DNA of 41,972 bases from REEB95 sp035934235 (lineage in GTDB: Bacteria > Pseudomonadota > Alphaproteobacteria > ATCC43930 > CGMCC-115725): assembly GCA_035934235.1 (NCBI GenBank), contig DASYYB010000048.1:1-41972 (forward strand), written 5' to 3'. Of the stretch, positions 25,695-32,152 are shown piece after piece. Each line of letters opens with the position of its first letter. Positions within the stretch are counted from its first letter, which is position 1. The notes below the pieces were generated by a model. The model worked only from the letters and a program-made list of their open reading frames with translations. It was not told the DNA's origin and ran no database searches. A program made the position numbers and the translations under genes.

Positions 25695-26071
25695 GAGGTT
25701 CCACCGGCGAGCAGCGGGCCGAGCGTGCGGCCGATGAACGCCGGATCGTCGGTGAAGCGGATGCCGATCATGCCGATGCCGAGCCAGACGACTTCGGCGT
25801 TCAGCGGGCTCAGCTTCTCGATGTCGAGCCGGACGCGCTGGAGTTTCTGTAATTGCGCAACCAGGCGCACGCGCGCGCCGCCCATCGACAGGTCATAGAC
25901 GACGCAGTTGATGGCGCCTTCCGGCAGCACGAGACGTGCTTGCCAGAAGACGTTCTTGCGCTCGAACGCGCGCCGATCTTCCATCTCGCGCGCTTCGCGC
26001 TCGGCGGCTTGGCGAATGCGCCACAGCTCGTCGAACTCGTTACTGTCTTTTTGCGACAACGGTTCCGCCAT
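25679..26071 (-). CDS. PilZ-domain protein, likely c-di-GMP responsive
   Basis: 130 residues: a charged, probably helical N-terminus (about 1-32) then one PilZ beta-barrel. Both c-di-GMP contact motifs are present, RAFER (RxxxR, about 34-38) and DLSMGG (DxSxxG). Both are intact, so ligand binding is plausible. The partner or process is unknown; proteins with only PilZ often act on motility, exopolysaccharide or cell envelope targets. It overlaps the convergent coq10-like gene by 16 bases. A 10-base palindrome lies 12 bases upstream. Confidence 0.85.
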   Translation of the reverse strand: MAEPLSQKDSNEFDELWRIRQAAEREAREMEDRRAFERKNVFWQARLVLPEGAINCVVYDLSMGGARVRLVAQLQKLQRVRLDIEKLSPLNAEVVWLGIGMIGIRFTDDPAFIGRTLGPLLAGGTSQRSP

Positions 26072-26083
26072 TTTCCGGCTTCC

Positions 26084-26093
26084 CGGACGTCCG
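26084..26093. promoter_or_regulatory. Palindrome CGGACGTCCG upstream of the PilZ gene
   Basis: A perfect 10-base palindrome, extended to TTC/GAA arms with one extra base, lies just before the PilZ start where a promoter or operator would be. It is near the reading-frame start and may be part of the 5' leader. No binding protein is assigned. Confidence 0.3.
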
Positions 26094-26172
26094 AAGAATA
26101 AATGAATGCGCTACTTTGCCACGCCTTTTCTTGAGCGTGCGTTAATCGCCGGTAGCAATATCCTGGAATCGA

Positions 26173-26196
26173 CGGGGATTTTAGCAAATTTCCCCG
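26173..26196 (-). terminator. Likely terminator of modBC
   Basis: CGGGGA/TCCCCG arms 26173-26178 and 26191-26196 flank an AT-rich centre that also pairs (TTT/AAA around AGC). Read on the minus strand it begins 15 bases after the modC stop. AT richness inside the stem rather than a T-run afterwards makes it an imperfect intrinsic terminator. Confidence 0.5.
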
Positions 26197-26210
26197 CTGC
26201 CATGCGGGCC

Positions 26211-27332
26211 TTACACCGCTTCGTGCGCCTCACTGATGCCGCGGCCGGTCCCCGGACTGGGCCGTTCGAGCGCCACCGTCTTGACCATCGCGTGCACCGG
26301 GCTGCCCACCGCGAGTCGTAAATCGGCCAGCGCGCGCTGGGTGATGCGCGCCCACAGCATCACCGGTTCGGCTGGCGTGCCGATATCCAGGCGAAGGTCG
26401 ACCAAGGGCCCCTTGTCGGGCGAGATCTCCACCACGCGGCCGGCGAAGGCGTTGCGAATCGACAACCCGCTCGGCGGCGCCGACGCGAGCACGACGTCGC
26501 GCGCCTGGATGCGCAGGCGCAAAGGCGTGCCGAGCGGTAGGTTTATATGCGGTACGCGCAGCCGGCCGCCCGGAAAAGCCAATTCGCTCAGCCCATAGAC
26601 CTTGTCGTGGCCGCGCAGGACGGTGCGGATCACTGCGCCGGCCTCGAACCGGCCGGTCAGCGGCCGCAGATCGATCCGGCTGGTCAATTCTTCGACCGTG
26701 CCGGTCGCAGCGACCTTGCCGCCGTCGATCAGCACCAGCGTGTCGGCGAGGCGGATGACTTCGTCCATCGCGTGGCTGACATAGACGACGGGAATGTCGA
26801 GTGCGCCGCGAAGCGCGGCGATGAACGGCAGGATTTCCTCTTTGCGCGCGGCGTCGAGCGCGGCCAGCGGCTCGTCCATCAACAGCAGGCGCGGCTCGGC
26901 CAGGATGGCGCGGCCGATGGCGACGCGCTGCTTCTCGCCGCCCGAAAGGTCGCCGGGGCGCCGGTGCAACAGATCGCCGAGACCGAGCAGCGCGACGATG
27001 CGGTCGAACGCCGCGGCGTCGTTTCGCTTCGCGCCGTAAAGCAGGTTGCCTTTGACTGAGTAATGCGGGAACAGGCGGCCTTCCTGGAAAATATAGCCGA
27101 GCCGCCGCCGGTTCGGCGACACGTTGATGCGCCGCTCGCTGTCGAACAGCACGTCGTCGCGCACCGCGATGCGGCCGCGCGACGGCGTCAGCAGGCCGGC
27201 GAGGGCGTTGACGATCGAGGTCTTGCCGGCGCCCGAGCGGCCGAACAGCGCGGTAATGCCGGCGCTCGGCGCCAGGAATTTGGCCGCCAGCGCGAAATCG
27301 CCGAGGGTCGCTTCGACGTCGATCTCGATCAC
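26211..27332 (-). CDS. modC: Molybdate ABC importer ATPase
   Basis: ATP-binding subunit of the ModABC molybdate importer. 373 residues. Walker A FGRSGAGKTS (about 30-39), Q-loop YIFQEGRLFPHYSV, signature LSGGEKQRVAIGRA, Walker B LLLMDEPLAALD and YVSHAMDEV. The C-terminal part (about 290-360) is a Mop/TOBE molybdate-binding domain, with QARDVVLASAPPSGLSIRNAF typical of ModC. The start overlaps modB by ATGA. FGRSGAGKT and the TOBE domain distinguish it from phosphate and sulfate ATPases. Confidence 0.95.
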   Translation of the reverse strand: MIEIDVEATLGDFALAAKFLAPSAGITALFGRSGAGKTSIVNALAGLLTPSRGRIAVRDDVLFDSERRINVSPNRRRLGYIFQEGRLFPHYSVKGNLLYGAKRNDAAAFDRIVALLGLGDLLHRRPGDLSGGEKQRVAIGRAILAEPRLLLMDEPLAALDAARKEEILPFIAALRGALDIPVVYVSHAMDEVIRLADTLVLIDGGKVAATGTVEELTSRIDLRPLTGRFEAGAVIRTVLRGHDKVYGLSELAFPGGRLRVPHINLPLGTPLRLRIQARDVVLASAPPSGLSIRNAFAGRVVEISPDKGPLVDLRLDIGTPAEPVMLWARITQRALADLRLAVGSPVHAMVKTVALERPSPGTGRGISEAHEAV

Positions 27333-28027
27333 CGCACGCCCCGAACGCGCCTATCGAGGCGTCGTGCCACGACTTCCGACGCGAGCAGCGCCGTCATGGC
27401 GACGATCACGGCGATGATGCACAGCCGGAACGCCGGCGGGTCGCCGCCGGGCACTTGCGTGAAAGCGTAGAGCGCCAGCGGCAGCGTCTGGGTCTCGCCC
27501 GGAATGTTGGAGACGAAGGTGATCGTCGCGCCGAACTCGCCGACGCTGCGCGCGAAACCCAAAATCGCGCCGGTCAGGATGCCGGGCGACATCAGCGGCA
27601 ACGTGATGGTCCAGAACACGCGCAGGCGCGATGCGCCGAGCGTCCGTGCCGCCGCCTCGAGCCGATGGTCGACCGCCTCCAGCGACAGGCGCATCGCCCG
27701 CGCGATCAGCGGAAAGCCCATCACTGCCGAAGCCAGCGCCGCGCCTTTCCAGTTGAAGGCGACGGTGAAGCCGAACGTGTCGTAGAGCCAGGCGCCGATC
27801 GCGCCGTGTCGCCCGAACAGCACCAGTAGCGCGAAGCCGACCACCACCGGCGGCAGCACGAGCGGCAGATGCACCAGGCCGTTGAGCAATTGCTGGCCGA
27901 CGAACCGCCGCCGCGCCAGAAGCCAGGCGACGGCAAGCGCCAACGGCAGGCTGAACAGCGTGCTGGCAAGCCCAACCCGCAGACTCAACAATAGTGCAGC
28001 CGTTTCGACCGGCGTCAGCGTCAGCAT
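27329..28027 (-). CDS. modB: Molybdate ABC importer permease
   Basis: Inner-membrane channel subunit. 232 residues, five to six membrane segments. The BPD_transp_1 EAA loop reads EAARTLGASRLRVFWTITLP. The start TPVETAALLLSLRVG and HLPLVLPPVVVGF are typical ModB. GGGAGGG lies just before the ATG. It is the first gene of its operon behind a Mo-box; a modA gene, normally directly upstream, is absent, so the binding protein must be encoded elsewhere or the system uses another. Confidence 0.94.
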   Translation of the reverse strand: MLTLTPVETAALLLSLRVGLASTLFSLPLALAVAWLLARRRFVGQQLLNGLVHLPLVLPPVVVGFALLVLFGRHGAIGAWLYDTFGFTVAFNWKGAALASAVMGFPLIARAMRLSLEAVDHRLEAAARTLGASRLRVFWTITLPLMSPGILTGAILGFARSVGEFGATITFVSNIPGETQTLPLALYAFTQVPGGDPPAFRLCIIAVIVAMTALLASEVVARRLDRRVRGVR

Positions 28028-28046
28028 CGGTCCCTCCCGCGCCGGC

Positions 28047-28070
28047 GATTATATCCAATCAGATATAACG
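28047..28070 (-). promoter_or_regulatory. Mo-box (ModE-type operator) before modB
   Basis: TTATATC (28049-28055)-6-GATATAA (28062-28068) is a perfect 7-bp dyad. On the minus strand it reads CGTTATATC-N6-GATATAATCG, very close to ModE operators known from E. coli and Rhodobacter. It lies 20 bases before the modB start, where a bound ModE would block transcription when molybdate is plentiful. No ModE gene is in the window. Confidence 0.8.
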
Positions 28071-28234
28071 GATAAGGGTGATACGCGCGCTAGGCCGCCG
28101 CGTTCGGACTGTTTGCCACGCCCTTGTAAACCTTGCCGGTAAGGCTCATGTTCCGCTCATCGCCCGCCAGCGAGCCTTGGGCGCGGGCGGCTGAGAGATG
28201 CGTGTGCTCTTCCCCCTTTTTGGCGGAGCGGCAC

Positions 28235-28963
28235 ATGCGGCATCTTTCCAGCACTCGTCCCAGCACTCGTCCGCTCCGGCCGCGCAACCGTCTGCTCGCC
28301 GCGCTGGCGCCCGCCGAATTCAAGCGATTGTACGCCCAGCTCGAGCCTGTCGACCTATCGCTGCGCGACGTCGTTTCGCCCGCTGCCGGCCTGATCGCGC
28401 ACGTCTATTTTCCCGAGGCCGGCATGGTCTCGCTGATCCAGCGCATGGCCGACGGCGCCGTGACCGAAGTCGGCCTGATCGGGCGCGAGGGGTTCGTCGG
28501 CATCCCCGTGCTGCTCGGAGCGCGCATGGGCATGTCGGAGGCCAACGTACAGATGAAGGGCTCGGCGTTGCGGATGACGGCAAAGGCCTTTCGTCAGGCC
28601 ATTGCCCGCAACGAGGGCTTGCGGATGCGACTGCTAGGATTTACCCACGCGCTCCACGGCCAGGTTACCCAAACCGCGGCCTGCAACAACCGGCATACAA
28701 TTCAAAAAAGGCTAGCCCGGTGGCTGCTGATGGCGCACGACTGCGCCGACGGCGACGAACTGGTGCTGAGCCACGAGTTTCTGTCGATAATGCTGGGAAC
28801 GCGCCGGGCTTCCGTCACGACGGCGCTGGGCAAGCTACGTTCGGCAGGCCTGGTCGCCACCGGCCACGGGTGCATCACCATCCGCGACCGTCGCGGCCTG
28901 GAGGCCGCCGCCTGCGAATGCTATGGCACGGTCCGAAAGTCCTACCGCACGTTGTTGAACTAG
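28235..28963 (+). CDS. Crp/Fnr-family transcription regulator
   Basis: 242 residues from ATG 28235, preceded by GGAG. An upstream extension to 28133 is open but unlike the family. The N-terminal cyclic-nucleotide-type barrel is recognisable from YFPEAGMVSLIQRM and EVGLIGREGFVGIPVLLG. The dimerisation helix region has TQTAACNNRHTIQKRLARWLL, here split as TQTAACNN and HTIQKRLARWLL. The winged helix at about 180-215 has LSHEFLSIMLGTRRASVTTAL. It lacks the N-terminal cysteines of Fnr-type oxygen sensors, and the effector is unknown. Such proteins are numerous in Rhizobiales. It is divergent from modBC. Confidence 0.88.
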   Translation: MRHLSSTRPSTRPLRPRNRLLAALAPAEFKRLYAQLEPVDLSLRDVVSPAAGLIAHVYFPEAGMVSLIQRMADGAVTEVGLIGREGFVGIPVLLGARMGMSEANVQMKGSALRMTAKAFRQAIARNEGLRMRLLGFTHALHGQVTQTAACNNRHTIQKRLARWLLMAHDCADGDELVLSHEFLSIMLGTRRASVTTALGKLRSAGLVATGHGCITIRDRRGLEAAACECYGTVRKSYRTLLN

Positions 28964-29140
28964 CGGAAGGTTCTACCTCCGGGTTGACCGTTAGATTATT
29001 CGTTAAATTGTACGATTGCTGACAATCGAGTCGTGGCGTACAATTCAATTTATCGTCGACCTCATCATCGGCGGCTGAGAGACAAGTGGCCCCTCTAGGA
29101 GGGTTGCACGCGCTCCCGACTCATCGGACGGGAGGAGATG
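28964..29140 (+). other. Regulatory-looking gap after the Crp/Fnr gene
   Basis: 177 bases that contain no gene but several structures: the dyad at 29006-29045, two small hairpins CCCTC-TAG-GAGGG (29091-29103) and CTCCCG-10-CGGGAG (29113-29134), and a GGAGGAG ribosome-binding site at 29131-29137. A TTGACC at 28984 could be a -35, but no good -10 follows. The composition is much lower in GC than the neighbouring genes. Confidence 0.45.
29006..29045. repeat. Nested inverted repeat
   Basis: AATTGTACG (29006-29014) and CGTACAATT (29037-29045) are perfect 9-bp complements. A second stem CGATTG-CTGA-CAATCG (29013-29028) shares two bases with the left arm, so the two folds exclude each other in part. 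This could be an operator for the neighbouring Crp/Fnr regulator or a switching leader. Confidence 0.55.
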
Positions 29141-29278
29141 ATGATTTTTCACATCGCTATTTTTGCCTCCCGCACCCTTTCGCGAGGGCGCGGCGGATTG
29201 CATCCGGCTTTCGCGCAGACCTTTGTCGTCGAGACCAGACTTTGCGCTGATGCCCGGCGCGTAAGGGGCGCGTCATGA
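29141..29278 (+). CDS. Possible 45-residue upstream ORF coupled to the next gene
   Basis: Two adjacent ATG codons (29138, 29141) follow a strong GGAGGAG site; the second has better spacing. The frame runs 45 residues and its TGA overlaps the next gene's ATG as ATGA. It starts with hydrophobic MIFHIAIFAS and then turns basic. I recognise no family. It could be a leader peptide that couples or regulates translation of the 64-residue protein, or a chance frame. The Shine-Dalgarno and overlap are the only evidence. Confidence 0.45.
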   Translation: MIFHIAIFASRTLSRGRGGLHPAFAQTFVVETRLCADARRVRGAS

Positions 29279-29469
29279 ATAGCTACCGCTGCTATTTCTT
29301 TCGCGGACACCACATCGTTGCGGTCGAAGTCATCACCTGCGAGGGGGATGAGGCCGCGACCGCCGTGGCCGAGGCGATGCTCGAGGACAAGCCGGACTAC
29401 GAAGGTATCGAACTGTGGGAAGGCGACCGACAGGTTCAAATTTCCGCTGACGTGTCGAAAAGCGCGTAA
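29275..29469 (+). CDS. Small conserved protein of unknown function (64 residues)
   Basis: 64 residues, MNSYRCYFFRGHHIVAVEV at the start, then a predicted helix EAATAVAEAMLEDK and a strand ending ELWEGDRQV. From memory small proteins of this shape, beginning YRCYFF and ending ELWDGDR-like, are common in Rhizobiales genomes and unstudied. It is acidic (calculated by eye, more Asp/Glu than Lys/Arg) with no membrane segment. It follows the possible leader ORF and a Crp/Fnr regulator that may control it. Confidence 0.7.
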   Translation: MNSYRCYFFRGHHIVAVEVITCEGDEAATAVAEAMLEDKPDYEGIELWEGDRQVQISADVSKSA

Positions 29470-29517
29470 TACCAAGTCTGCGGGCGTCGAGCTTTTCCGA
29501 CAACGCATGCCAAAGTT

Positions 29518-30705
29518 CTAGACGGCCGCGTTGAGGCGTTTGAATCCGGCTTCGAGGTCGGCAATCAGGTCGCCCAGATCCTCGAGCCCGGCATGGACGC
29601 GCAGGGTCGGCCCTTCCTGCCAGGGGGCCGCCGTGCGCAGATGTTGCGGATAAACCGGCACCAGCAGGCTTTCGAAGCCGCCCCACGAGAAACCCATGCT
29701 GAACAGTTCCATGCCGTCGAGCAGCGCGTCGACCGCGCGCTTTTGGATGCTGGGCTTCAAGACGAAGCTGAACAGGCCGGACGCGCCGGTGAAGTCGCGT
29801 TTCCAGAGACGGTGGCCTGGATCATGCGGGAGCGCGGGGTAAAGGACGCGCTCGACCTCGCGCCGCTTAGCGAGCCAATTCGCCAATTCGAGTGCGGTCG
29901 CCTGGTGTTGCCGCAGTCGCACGCCGGCGGTGCGCAGGCCGCGCAGCGCGAGATAGCAATCGTCGGGTGCGGCGTGATTGCCCATGAGCGTTGCCGCTTC
30001 GCGCACCTTGAGAAAATTCTCCTCGTCGGCGACCGCCAAACCTATCATCGCGTCGGAATGACCGACGATGTACTTGGTGCCGGCGATGACTTCGACATCG
30101 CAGCCGAGCGCCAGCGGCTTGCAGAAGAGCGGCGCCGCCCAGGTGTTGTCGAACACGGTCTTGAGGCCGCGCGCCTTGGCGAGAGTGGCGATCGCCGGCG
30201 TGTCCTGCATCTCGAAGGTGAGCGAGCCTGGACTTTCGAGATAGATCAGCCGCGTGTTCGGTCGAATGAGGGCGGCGCCGCCTTCGCCGATCGTCGGATT
30301 GTAGAACGTGGTCTCGACGCCGAAGCGCGCCAGGAGGCCGTTGCAGAAGCCGCGTACCGGGCCATAGACGGAATCCGTCATCAGGATGTGGTCGCCGGTT
30401 TTGACGAAGGCGAGGATCGCGGCGTAGCAGGCGGCCGCGCCCGAGCAGAAGGCGAGGCCGCGCGCCCCGCCTTCGAGCGCCGCCACCGCCTGTTCCAGCG
30501 CGAAGGTCGTCGGCGTGCCGTAACGGCCATACACCACCTGGTCGATGCCGTAGCGGTTCTTTTGCGCTTTTTCGAGATCGGCGACCGTCTGATGGATGAT
30601 GGTCGAAGCGTGATAGACCGGCGGATTGACGACGCCGAAATTCCCCGCCGGATCGCGCCCGGCATGGGCGAGGAGCGTGTCGGGCTTCTTCGATTTGCTT
30701 TTCAT
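29518..30705 (-). CDS. metC: Cystathionine beta-lyase
   Basis: PLP enzyme that cleaves cystathionine to homocysteine, pyruvate and ammonia in methionine synthesis. 395 residues. N-terminal NPPVYHASTIIHQ, active-site Tyr region YGRYGTPTTFALE, SGAAACYAAILAF around the phosphate site, VFDNTWAAPLF and PLP lysine 211 in GTKYIVGHSD. SMGFSWGGFESLLVP near the C-terminus favours cystathionine beta-lyase over gamma-synthase or gamma-lyase. It is on the same strand as sseA-cysK 9.7 kb away; in relatives I recall these sulfur genes lying together. Confidence 0.93.
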   Translation of the reverse strand: MKSKSKKPDTLLAHAGRDPAGNFGVVNPPVYHASTIIHQTVADLEKAQKNRYGIDQVVYGRYGTPTTFALEQAVAALEGGARGLAFCSGAAACYAAILAFVKTGDHILMTDSVYGPVRGFCNGLLARFGVETTFYNPTIGEGGAALIRPNTRLIYLESPGSLTFEMQDTPAIATLAKARGLKTVFDNTWAAPLFCKPLALGCDVEVIAGTKYIVGHSDAMIGLAVADEENFLKVREAATLMGNHAAPDDCYLALRGLRTAGVRLRQHQATALELANWLAKRREVERVLYPALPHDPGHRLWKRDFTGASGLFSFVLKPSIQKRAVDALLDGMELFSMGFSWGGFESLLVPVYPQHLRTAAPWQEGPTLRVHAGLEDLGDLIADLEAGFKRLNAAV

Positions 30706-30796
30706 CAGGGGCTCGCTCTTTTCCGCGGCATTCTGCCGAGAGTTACGCGCGGGCGGAAGGGCCGTGCTTCGGTGCCGGACCTGGCGGCGAAAGCGC

Positions 30797-30862
30797 TTGA
30801 CGCCGTCGGCGTCCGGGTATAATTAGCCAATCAGTTAATTAACAAAGTGGTTTAATATAAAC
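30797..30862 (+). promoter_or_regulatory. Promoter with two palindromes for arsR/SRPBCC pair
   Basis: TTGACG (30797-30802)-15-TATAAT (30818-30823) is near consensus apart from a short gap. GTTAATTAAC (30834-30843) and GTTTA-ATA-TAAAC (30850-30862) follow, the second ending at the base before the ATG. Both look like operators for the ArsR-type regulator. There is no Shine-Dalgarno sequence. Confidence 0.65.
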
Positions 30863-31213
30863 ATGGCCGTCGACCACCTCAGCGCCACGTTCGCGGCGCT
30901 CGCCGACCCGACCCGACGCGCGATCCTCGCGCGTCTGGCGCTGGGCGAGGCGTCGGTGACCGCGCTGGCCGAGCCCTTCGACATGAGCCTGCCGGCGATA
31001 TCGAAGCATTTGAAGGTGTTGGAGCGCGCCGGCCTGATCGCGCGCGGGCGCGAGGCGCAATGGCGGCCGTGCCGGATCGAGGGCGCGGCGTTCAAGGACA
31101 TCGACGTTTGGCTTCGGCGCTATCGCCGGTTTTGGGAAGAGAGTCTCGACCGGCTCGACGCGTATTTGCAAAAGCTGCAAGGCAAGGAGGAGAGGCGTGG
31201 CCGCAAAAAGTGA
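30863..31213 (+). CDS. ArsR-family regulator paired with SRPBCC protein
   Basis: 116 residues. Winged helix beginning LSATFAALADPTRRAILARL, with recognition-helix region DMSLPAISKHLKVLERAGL (about 41-59) and wing GREAQWRPCRIEG. It has no metal-binding cysteine pair, unlike the arsenic repressor at 11930. ArsR proteins of this subtype are commonly encoded next to an AHSA1/SRPBCC protein, as here, with a 17-base overlap to the next gene. It is presumed to repress its own promoter in response to an unknown ligand. Confidence 0.9.
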   Translation: MAVDHLSATFAALADPTRRAILARLALGEASVTALAEPFDMSLPAISKHLKVLERAGLIARGREAQWRPCRIEGAAFKDIDVWLRRYRRFWEESLDRLDAYLQKLQGKEERRGRKK

Positions 31214-32147
31214 ATCCCGGGAGGCGATCGAAGCGCGCTCGATCATCTTCGTCCGCACCTTCGACGCGCCGCGTGCGCTGGTGTTCTCGGCGTTTTCGAG
31301 CCCGGTGCATCTCGGGCAGTGGTGGGGGCCGAACGGCTTCACCACCACGACGCACGCGTTTGAATTCCGTCCGGGCGGCGTCTGGCGCTTCGTCATGCAC
31401 GGGCCCGATGGGCGCGATTACCAGAACCGGATCACCTTCGACGAGATCACGGCGCCGGAACGGCTGGTCTACCACCACGGCGGTGCCGACGACGTCGAGC
31501 CGGCCGAATTCAGCGCTACGCTCACGTTCGCCGACGAAGGCGGCAAGACGCGGCTGACCTGGCACATGCTGTTTCCGAGCGTCGCCGAGCGCGACCGCAT
31601 CGTACGCGAGCATGGCGCCGAAGAGGGCCTCAAGCAGACCATCGGCCGATTGGCCGAGCACCTGGCGCGGATTGCGGCCGCCGCAAAAGGCGTGCCCGAT
31701 CTGGTCGTCACGCGCATCTACGACGCGCCCCGAGAATTGGTCTTTTCGCTGTGGACCGATCCCAAGCACCTGCGGGAATGGTGGGGGCCGCGCGGCTTCA
31801 CCAACCCGGTATGCGAGGCCGATGCGCGCGTTGGCGGCGCCATCCGCATCCACATGCGGGGGCCTGACGGCCGCACGCATCGCATGACCGGCATCTTCGA
31901 GGAAGTCGTGCCGCCCGAACGTCTGGTTTTCACCAACATCGTCCCCGACGAGAATGGTCAGACGTTGTTCCAGATCCGCACTACGGTTCTGTTCGAAAAC
32001 GCCGGCGGCAAAACCCGGCTGATGCTGCGCGCAACGGTGCTCATGCAGACGGACGCGGCGGCGCCGTACCTCGCCGGTATGAACGAGGGCTGGAGCCAGA
32101 CTCTCGATCGGTTGGCGGAGCGTGTTACGGCCGTGCGCGCCGGATGA
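31197..32147 (+). CDS. Tandem SRPBCC (AHSA1-type) protein
   Basis: 316 residues, two copies of the AHSA1/START-like fold in one chain. Copy 1 (about 18-150) has LGQWWGPNGFTTT and MHGPDGRDYQNRITF; copy 2 (about 172-310) has LREWWGPRGFTNP and MRGPDGRTHRMTGIF. The two repeats align throughout, so the gene arose by internal duplication or fusion. The GTG start at 31197 has AAGGAGG close by, inside the end of the ArsR gene. Single-domain relatives bind small hydrophobic ligands or Hsp90-like clients; the ligand here is unknown. Confidence 0.9.
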   Translation: MAAKSESREAIEARSIIFVRTFDAPRALVFSAFSSPVHLGQWWGPNGFTTTTHAFEFRPGGVWRFVMHGPDGRDYQNRITFDEITAPERLVYHHGGADDVEPAEFSATLTFADEGGKTRLTWHMLFPSVAERDRIVREHGAEEGLKQTIGRLAEHLARIAAAAKGVPDLVVTRIYDAPRELVFSLWTDPKHLREWWGPRGFTNPVCEADARVGGAIRIHMRGPDGRTHRMTGIFEEVVPPERLVFTNIVPDENGQTLFQIRTTVLFENAGGKTRLMLRATVLMQTDAAAPYLAGMNEGWSQTLDRLAERVTAVRAG

Positions 32148-32152
32148 CGGCA

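Noticed and set aside
28090..28149. 19-codon minus-strand ORF (MSLTGKVYKG...) upstream of modB
   Set aside because: Too short to judge, with only a weak GAGCGG ahead of the start; a chance frame is the simplest view.
28027..28234. Molybdenum-cofactor riboswitch before modB
   Set aside because: No multistem fold fitting the Moco family is visible; the Mo-box explains molybdate control.
28965..29004. EcfG (GGAAC-N16/17-CGTT) general-stress promoter after the Crp/Fnr gene
   Set aside because: GGAAG and CGTT are present but 19 bases apart, and the -35 is not GGAAC.
28186..29082. CTGAGA repeats resembling part of a TPP riboswitch
   Set aside because: The other conserved TPP elements and the paired stems are missing at both places, and no thiamine gene follows.
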